From Manis javanica (Eukaryota > Chordata > Mammalia > Pholidota > Manidae), in the NCBI RefSeq assembly GCF_040802235.1, contig NC_133158.1, positions 12,364,001 to 12,428,000 of the forward strand: a stretch of DNA of 64,000 bases, read 5' to 3'. Both the position numbers and the translations under genes were made by a program. This document shows, piece by piece, positions 57,561 to 64,000 of the stretch. Numbering within the stretch: position 1 is the stretch's first letter; each line of letters begins with the position of its first letter. The notes beneath the pieces are model-generated. The model made no database searches. It was not told the origin of the DNA and saw only the letters and a list, made by a program, of their open reading frames with translations.

Positions 57561-58749
57561 CGAAACTACTACTCATTCCTCAGTCCAATCGATCATCGTG
57601 TCTGGGTAATTTTATGTTATAAATATCTCTAAAATCCATTCCTCTTTCTCTGTCATCACCCTTGCCCAAGCCACCAGCATCTCTTGACTTTTATTAAGAC
57701 CTCCTACAATTCACTTTGTACAGAGGAAACAGTGAGATGTATTTAAACCCTTAAGTGCTTAAATCCAGTCACAGAGTCCCACTGTTTGCAGGAAAAAGCC
57801 CCTCACCAATGGTCTAGAGGTTATGGAATGACCCCTGACCATTTCTAGAGCTTGTCTCCTAACTTCATCTCCCTTGCTTGCTAACTTCAGCCACAATGCT
57901 TTTTCTCTCCACTCCTCAAAAATGCCATTTTCTTTCCCACCAAGGCCCTCAAACGTTCCCGACGCTCTGCCTGTAACCTCAGATGAGGCTGTCCTCAAAG
58001 CAGTGAGCATGGGCCTTTCAAAGTAAAGACAGGCCACTTCCTGGGAGGAGAAGAAAGAATCTAAGCGACAGAGCCAGGAAAAGCTGCTCTGTTCACTGGG
58101 GTGGTGTGTGCACTGCACAAACACTCAGCCGAGGGGGTAGGCAGGTCCTGCGATCCACCCCAAGCTCTGCCTGCCAAACCATACCCTGTGCAGAGCCATC
58201 CGCTCACCAGCTGTTTGTCGGCAGAGCTGTGTTCTCTGAAAGGGAGCGTCTTGCGAAATTGCAATGAAGATGCCACATAGGCAAGTGGTGGCCTTACAGC
58301 GAGAGCACGCAGTAGGTGGGTGATAGTGGTGCTACCTTCAAAAATGTCCGTTTCTTATCTGCTGTAGAAATAGTACATTGCCAGCTACCGGGAAAGAGAC
58401 TGAGTATGCCAAGTGGCCAGATGTCCTGCATTCTCTTTCTTCCCATGGCTGGGAAGTGAGCCATTACTGAATGTCTCCGGTTCTAGGGCAGAGCGGAGGC
58501 CGGCTTGATTGGAAAACTGTCCCTTACTTTGTACATGGAGCAACTGGACACCTTTCAAGTCTTAGAGTGATGTAATTAGCACTTCCCGTAATTAAATTCA
58601 TAGTAAAATGCCCTCTGGGAATTCACTATTTTTTTAATTAACCATTCTTATTAACCTCATTCATCTATCTTATAAAATATGTAAACTAAGCCTATCCATG
58701 CTGAACACATCCTAACAAATATAATTAGCACTAAATATTTAGCTTCACA
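57561..58749. other. Unique DNA, possible conserved noncoding part
   Basis: 58490-58740 is AT-rich, repeat-free and contains several TAAT words. No gene recognised. Confidence 0.35.
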
Positions 58750-58920
58750 GTTATGGCATCTCAGAGCCAGAAGGGACCTCAAAGATCATTTAGTACACAC
58801 ATTCACCTTAGTGACAAAGAACCTGGAGCTCAGAGATTGGAGGTAACGTGCCCTGGATCACCCATCTCAAGAGGCGGTGCACCAAGAGGACCCTCAGGCC
58901 TCCTGCTCACCACACTGGTG
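58750..58920 (-). repeat. MIR SINE, reverse
   Basis: 'gacaaagaacctggagctca', 'gagattggaggtaacgtgcc', 'ctggatcacccatctcaaga' match a reverse MIR. Confidence 0.75.
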
Positions 58921-59449
58921 CCTCTGTGCCACAGCAGAAAAAAGAATCTCTCCTCTCTTCACAGGTGGGAAGTATAAATGAAAGCCGCATTTCTAACTGC
59001 TCCATCTGCAGGAAAAGGGTGCTTTTCCAGAGCTCTGGCCAGCAACTCTGTGCTGCATCTAATTGCAGTCAAACAGGGAGTGCTGAGGTCTTCCAGATGC
59101 AACATAGTGAGGGTATATCTGTCTTAGAAACACAGGGCTGGGCCTACTAAGGCCCAGACAAAGATGCACTTTATCATTCTTATGCTCTACAGCAGGACTG
59201 AGGTCTCTGACACCACCAGGCTTAAAGCAAACCCAAGTCCTACACATTTAGATCTGCAGATTATGAAATAAAAGGACTTCCCACAAAGAGATGACCAGAA
59301 GTTTCCAAGAATATTCTCCCCTTGTACATTTAAATAGGCCCAATTATAAAATCCAGTTACACCCATTTTGAACTCTGTGCCACCAAAGCCAGCATGTAAT
59401 TATGTGCACGTGTGTGTTCCACTGGTGTTACTGTGGCACTGGCGTGGCA
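58921..59449. other. Unique intergenic DNA
   Basis: Nothing recognised. Confidence 0.4.
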
Positions 59450-59620
59450 GGGCACAGCTGGGTGAGCTGCAGTGGGCAGGCCTGGGTTTAAATTCTGACT
59501 GTTCACCCACAAATTGTCACCCTGTGCCAGGCACTTCCCTTCTCTGAACCACAGTTTCCACTACTGTAAATGGGAACACTGGCAGCTACTTCCTGGAACT
59601 GGCAGGATGGGTAAGTGTGA
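59450..59620 (+). repeat. MIR SINE
   Basis: 'aggcctgggtttaaattctg', 'tgtgccaggcacttcccttc', 'tctgaaccacagtttccact' match MIR. Confidence 0.82.
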
Positions 59621-59765
59621 TGGACACGAGGATGCCATGAACATAGCCAGGAGAGCTGAGTCCTCTCTATCCTGTTTCCCTCCCAAGGCTGCGAGGTCTT
59701 CACATGGCCTTTGCCGAGTGTCTTCACGGGGTGGGAGGAGCCAGGGAGCGCTCTGAGGTTTCCTT

Positions 59766-59918
59766 TATAAAGGCACTGGTTGCATTCCTGATGAGGGCTC
59801 CTCTCGCATGACCTAATCTCCTCCCGGAGACCTCGTCTTCCAGAACCGTCCGTCCCATTGTGGGTAGGGTTTCGATATCGGGATTTTGGGGAGACACAAA
59901 CATTCAGTCTACAGCAGA
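59766..59918 (-). mobile_element. MLT1-type LTR 5' half, reverse
   Basis: It reads 'attttggggagacacaaaca' and 'ttcagtctacagcagaccga' at its right end, which is the start of an MLT1A LTR in reverse. 'cgcatgacctaatctcctcc' is the inner part. It stops where the forward piece begins. Confidence 0.8.
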
Positions 59919-60115
59919 CCGAGATCCAATAATAAGTGTCCTTATGAAAGACAGAAAAGGAGACACAGCCAGAGCAGAGAAGGTCATGTGAAGAGGGAGA
60001 CAGTGAGAGGGCAGATGCAGCCACAGGGAATGCCAGCAGCTCCCAGAAGCCAGAAGAGACAAGGAAGGATTCTCCGAGAGCTTTGAGAGGGAGTGTGGCC
60101 CTGCTGACATCTGGC
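59919..60115 (+). mobile_element. MLT1-type LTR 3' half, forward
   Basis: 'aataagtgtccttatgaaag', 'ggtcatgtgaagagggagac', 'gacaaggaaggattctccga' and 'tgtggccctgctgacatctg' follow MLT1 order. The last part is missing. Confidence 0.8.
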
Positions 60116-60129
60116 TTCTCTGCTGCACT

Positions 60130-60360
60130 GTTCTTTCAAAATGCCAAACAGACTCCTACCTCAGGGCCTTTTCATGTACTCTTCCCTCTGCCAGGAACAG
60201 TGTCCTGCCACCATGCAGTCTCTCACCCTGTGCCACCTCCTCAGAGAGGCCGTCGCCATCACCCTGTAACGCAGCACTCCATCACATTCTCAGCCCTTCA
60301 GGCTGCTTTATTTTTCTCCTTTTCATACTGCTCACCTTGTCAACAGGATGAGCTTGGACA
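60130..60360 (+). repeat. L2 LINE 3' region
   Basis: 'actcctacctcagggccttt', 'ccacctcctcagagaggccg', 'tgctttatttttctcctttt' are in L2 order. The last 60 bp of L2 are absent. Confidence 0.85.
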
Positions 60361-62361
60361 TTCTGCTTAGAAATTCTACACCTCTGAGATATCCACAATT
60401 TAATCAAAAATCTATATGATTTGTGTGGCCCTGAGATTATGAAGGGAAAAAAGCCAGATTGGTCACATCGTGTGTCTTAGGCCTGAAAATAGATGGACTT
60501 TCTTATAGAGCGAAAGGAATGCAAAAGCAGCAGCAAGACCATCTGTGTGAAGGGTCAGGAATTACATGTGATGCTATGGACATGCGTGAAACCAACACCT
60601 CCTTTACACATTTCTGAAAAGGGGGATCAGTTGACATATGACACCTCAAAGGTTAGCTGTATCTGGTCATTAAACTCAGTGAACCTGGGATGTCAGCCCC
60701 AAACCTGAAGGGGTCAACATTGTTTCCTTAAAGGTTAAGCATACTTCTATCCTCAGGAAAGGTACAAGTAAAAAAATGTTTAAGATAATCAATTGTTAGT
60801 ATTGATATTTAAATTTTAAATATCTTAATATTAAAATGTGTATTTCATATGCTTATTTTATTGACAAGAATTTGATCAGTTAGAATGAAAAGATCAGCCA
60901 TGAAACAACCAGCTAAACTATGTAATTGAGTAATAATTGATCTTGGCTTAGGATTTTAATTTAAAATCTTACTGAATTTATATACAGTGTTAGAACATTT
61001 AAGAGACTTTAAAAAGGATCACCCTATTTATTAGCTTAATTTAACAGCTTTCTAAAAATTACTTAAGCACCTAGGAAGATTTGTCAGTAACACAAATGAG
61101 CTACTAAAAAATGAAACTGAATACATAGAATTTATAAATGTAGCTTAATTAAGTTTTCAAATGCAATCAAACATTTTTCAAATGGCCCTTAAAAATGATG
61201 GCTCATGTGTTGTAGCTTTATGGGTACGTGTACAAGCTGAACGGAAATCCATGCTTTTATAACATGTGACTCCGACAACCATTGATTTCTAACACCAAGA
61301 TACATATGAGAATAGTCTGTTCTAAGCTCCACACCATAGAGGCCTTTGGACATTATTTAGCTCATTCACCCCTCCTTAGACTAGCAAGGCCAGAAGAATG
61401 GCATTTTGAGGTTAATTCGCTGCTGCACTCCCAGTCCTTCGGGCTGTGTCCTGCACATGTTAAGCGCTCGGGAAAATGTTCAAGGAGACGAATACTCTTT
61501 CCTGTGGAGTCCTATGTGATCCCCTGGCTCTGACTACATCCTAAAAGACAAAAGCCCAGTGACAGCATGGGACATGGCCAATAAAGCCAGACGGCAGGGT
61601 TCAGGGATAGTCCTGGGACCCTTACTTCCTGGGTGCTGCACTTTTCAAGGCATTTATCCTGCTCCCTCCTCCACGAAGCCTGCCACTGACTCGAAGAGGG
61701 TGACACCCTGGACATGATGCAGATGTGCAAGGTGACTTTTGTGCTGATTTCATGTCCTCTTCTGATGGGTTGAGGAGCTCTGTACTTCTCTTCTATACCA
61801 ACATCCTCACATGCCTCTCAGATGAAGGAATAAATGAATGAAAGAACAGACAAACATAATGGCCACTTTGTAAAGCACACCTTTGTACCGGTTGCTGCCA
61901 CAGAGTTAACAGCCCAACCTTTGGGACCAGTCTGCATGGGGCCAAGTCCCAGTTCTATGGCATGGTGGCATATGACTTGAGCCCATCTTTAAAAAATTGT
62001 GAATACTTCATGCTTTAAAAATAAACTAGCCTCAGTCTGTTTATCAGGCAAGATGAAACGAGAAGCTAAACTCAGGATGCCAGTGGAAACATTTAAAATT
62101 GTTTGCTTAAGATAGGTCAATAGATACCGGCAGATATAGAGACTTGCCAGGATATTGCTGGGCTTTGGAGGAAGTTTTTACATGGTTTACATTTCAGCTT
62201 CAATATTTATAAACAGAATGAAACCCGGAGGGAAGGGGCCCTGGAGAAGATAAGTCTTTAGGTAAATAGTTCAGGGGGCACCAGAAGCTGCTTCCTGGAA
62301 TGGGCCGTTAAAGCCTAACAATGGGGATGGTTGGGCATAGCGAGGAGGAAGAGAAACGGGA
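60361..62361. other. AT-rich unique DNA
   Basis: 60720-61240 is very AT-rich with many TTAA/TAAT words and no recognised repeat. The rest holds no recognised gene. Confidence 0.4.
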
Positions 62362-62527
62362 TAGGCCAGGGCTTCTCAAACTTTAAAATGCATGAGCCCC
62401 CTGGACATCTGGTTAAATACCGCTTCTGATTCAGCAGGTCTGGGTTGGGGCCTAAGATTCTACATTTCTAACAAGCTCCCAAGTGAGGCCAGTGCTGCTG
62501 GTCTAGGGACCACACTTTGAATTGCAA
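62362..62527 (+). mobile_element. MER5A hAT-Charlie element
   Basis: Full-length layout: 'cagggcttctcaaactttaa', 'ctgattcagcaggtctgggt', 'catttctaacaagctcccaa', 'tgctggtctagggaccacac'. Confidence 0.92.
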
Positions 62528-62689
62528 CAGTCTGTGGTAGGAAAGCATCATACATCCCTCCAACATCATTAGGAGAACCATACCAGCCAACCCCCCAAAC
62601 CCAGAAGTACAGAGAGGGGCCAGTGCTGCTCTCATTCTCCTCCGGTAGGTGCCTCAGAGGCTGTTATCTTAACATAAACTACCATTACT
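62528..62689. other. Short unique spacer
   Basis: Nothing recognised. Confidence 0.35.
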
Positions 62690-63200
62690 TACTCAACAAA
62701 TATTTACTGAGCATCTACTAGATGCCTGGCATCGTTCCATATTTTGGGGCATAGCGGTGAACAGTCATGACAAGTTCCCTGACATTAAAGAGTTTATCTT
62801 CAAGTATGGGAGATGGGACAATAAACTCATACACACATAAAGAAATATGAAAGCAAAATAATATGAAATTGTTTCCATTGTGGTAAATGGCAAAAGAAAG
62901 CAAAGCAGGGTTATGGGTTAGAGAGCGGGAAGGGCTGAGAAGTAGCTGGCCATGCAAAGCTCTAGGAGGACAGTGTGCCATGGTAAGTGCAAAGGCCCTA
63001 CACTGAGAAAGAGCTGACAGGTCCGAAGGATGGTAACTCAGTGTGGTTGAGGCAGAGTGACCAATAGGGAAAGAATTAGCCCAGAGCCAGAATATTATTT
63101 AGGAAGTGGGATTTTATCCGAAGTGTAATGGGTGGTCCTTTCAGAGTGTTAAGCAGAGGGGTTATACGACCATTTTTAAAAGAAACACTCTGATCAATCT
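62690..63200 (-). repeat. L2 LINE, reverse
   Basis: 'caacaaatatttactgagca', 'tctactagatgcctggcatc', 'taagtgcaaaggccctacac' and 'tgttaagcagaggggttata' follow the reverse L2 order for over 500 bp. Confidence 0.85.
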
Positions 63201-64000
63201 TAAAATCATGGGCAGTGGTACAGCCAGCCATTAAGTGCCTCTTAATAGAATACAGAGGCCACAGTGTCACTGATGACACAGTCTTCCTGAATATAACTGC
63301 CTTTAAATATAACATCTAGTTTATAGGAACTACAAGAGATAGAGAAAGAAGTTCGAGGACACCAGAGGGAAGCATTCACGTAAATCCAGAAGGGGAGACC
63401 ACAGGTCTCCTTTCTTTTCAACAAATCAGTGGCATGGCTGATGTAGATTAAAAGAGCATTGAAAGATATGACAATCAAGTGTGTGTAATCGGTGGCTCTT
63501 AGCTGATCATAGTTCCCATAAGCCACGAGACATGTGGAGAGGATCTGGAAACATCTTAAGACGGAAGCAGCATCTTAGGTGATAAGGAATTATTTTAATT
63601 ATTTTAGATGTCATAAGGTGCTGTGGTTACAGAGAATGTCCTTATTCTTTAGAGATGAATATTGAACAATTTAGGACTGAAAAGTCATCATGTTTGAAAT
63701 TTGTGAATTACTTGCTTCAGATGGACTACAGCAAAAGGAATGGGGTGTCACACCCGAGATCTGGTTATAGGTCATGCATCTTGCTGGCACTGTCTTTCTG
63801 GCTCTTTCTGCCTGCTCGCTCAGATTAAGCAAGTTGCCATGTCATTAGCTACCCCATGGAGATCTGGGGGGCAGGGAACCAAGGGCAGCCTCCGGCCACC
63901 AGTCTGCAAGGAACTGAATATTGCCAACAACCTGGGGGTGAGCTTAGAATTACATCCCTTCCAGGTCACCCTAGAAATGACTACAGCCTGGTCAACATCA
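63201..64000. other. Unique intergenic DNA to window end
   Basis: A diverged continuation of the reverse L2 is possible to about 63300. Nothing else recognised. Confidence 0.4.

Overview
This is ordinary-looking, gene-poor mammalian nuclear DNA. Ancient mammal-wide repeats are spread throughout on both strands: MIR, L2, MER5A-like and other hAT elements, MLT1 LTRs and old L1. There are no operons, rRNA genes, tRNA genes or CRISPR arrays, and the many short open frames are mostly chance frames in introns, intergenic DNA or repeats. Three younger L1 3' ends, two of them with clean target-site duplications, and the absence of any Alu, B1/B2, Bov-tA, horse ERE or carnivore SINEC element point to a laurasiatherian without an abundant lineage-specific SINE. 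Pangolin is my best guess. That guess rests partly on remembering the L1 3'-end type and is not proven.

The one convincing gene signal is a CpG island at about 18860-19525. It reads as a TATA-less promoter plus first coding exon on the minus strand. The ATG at 19317 is the first ATG in any frame for about 200 nt of island upstream. It opens a Ser/Arg-rich N-terminus that runs straight into a consensus splice donor, with a second strong in-phase donor 108 nt further on. Transcription would run toward position 1, so 1-19275 is probably intron 1 or later intronic sequence of that gene. I do not recognise the gene. Positions 19526-64000 are upstream or intergenic DNA, or part of a neighbouring gene whose exons I cannot recognise. 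A weak terminal-exon-like frame at 28129-28257 (+) is the only other coding candidate.

Region by region: 1-18300 is intron-like DNA with L1M, L2, MIR, MLT1, hAT and two young L1 insertions. 18300-19530 holds a CA/TA microsatellite and then the CpG island. 19530-29900 contains L2/MIR, a 5'-truncated L1 with target-site duplication at 23876-24530, and a 110-bp tandem duplication over its 3' end. 29900-44100 is mostly unique DNA with scattered MIR/L2 and an MLT1. 45132-46249 is a large, gapless, roughly 95% identical inverted repeat with a 692-bp spacer, the most unusual structure in the window. 46500-60400 is GC-richer and repeat-dense, with a nested LTR-in-LTR insertion near 54172-55320 and a head-to-head MLT1 junction near 59918. 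60400-64000 is AT-rich, then MER5A and L2.

I found no self-contained new biological system. The strongest leads are the long inverted repeat, the dual-donor first exon, the post-insertion duplication at the L1 tail and an exact 26-bp dispersed repeat.
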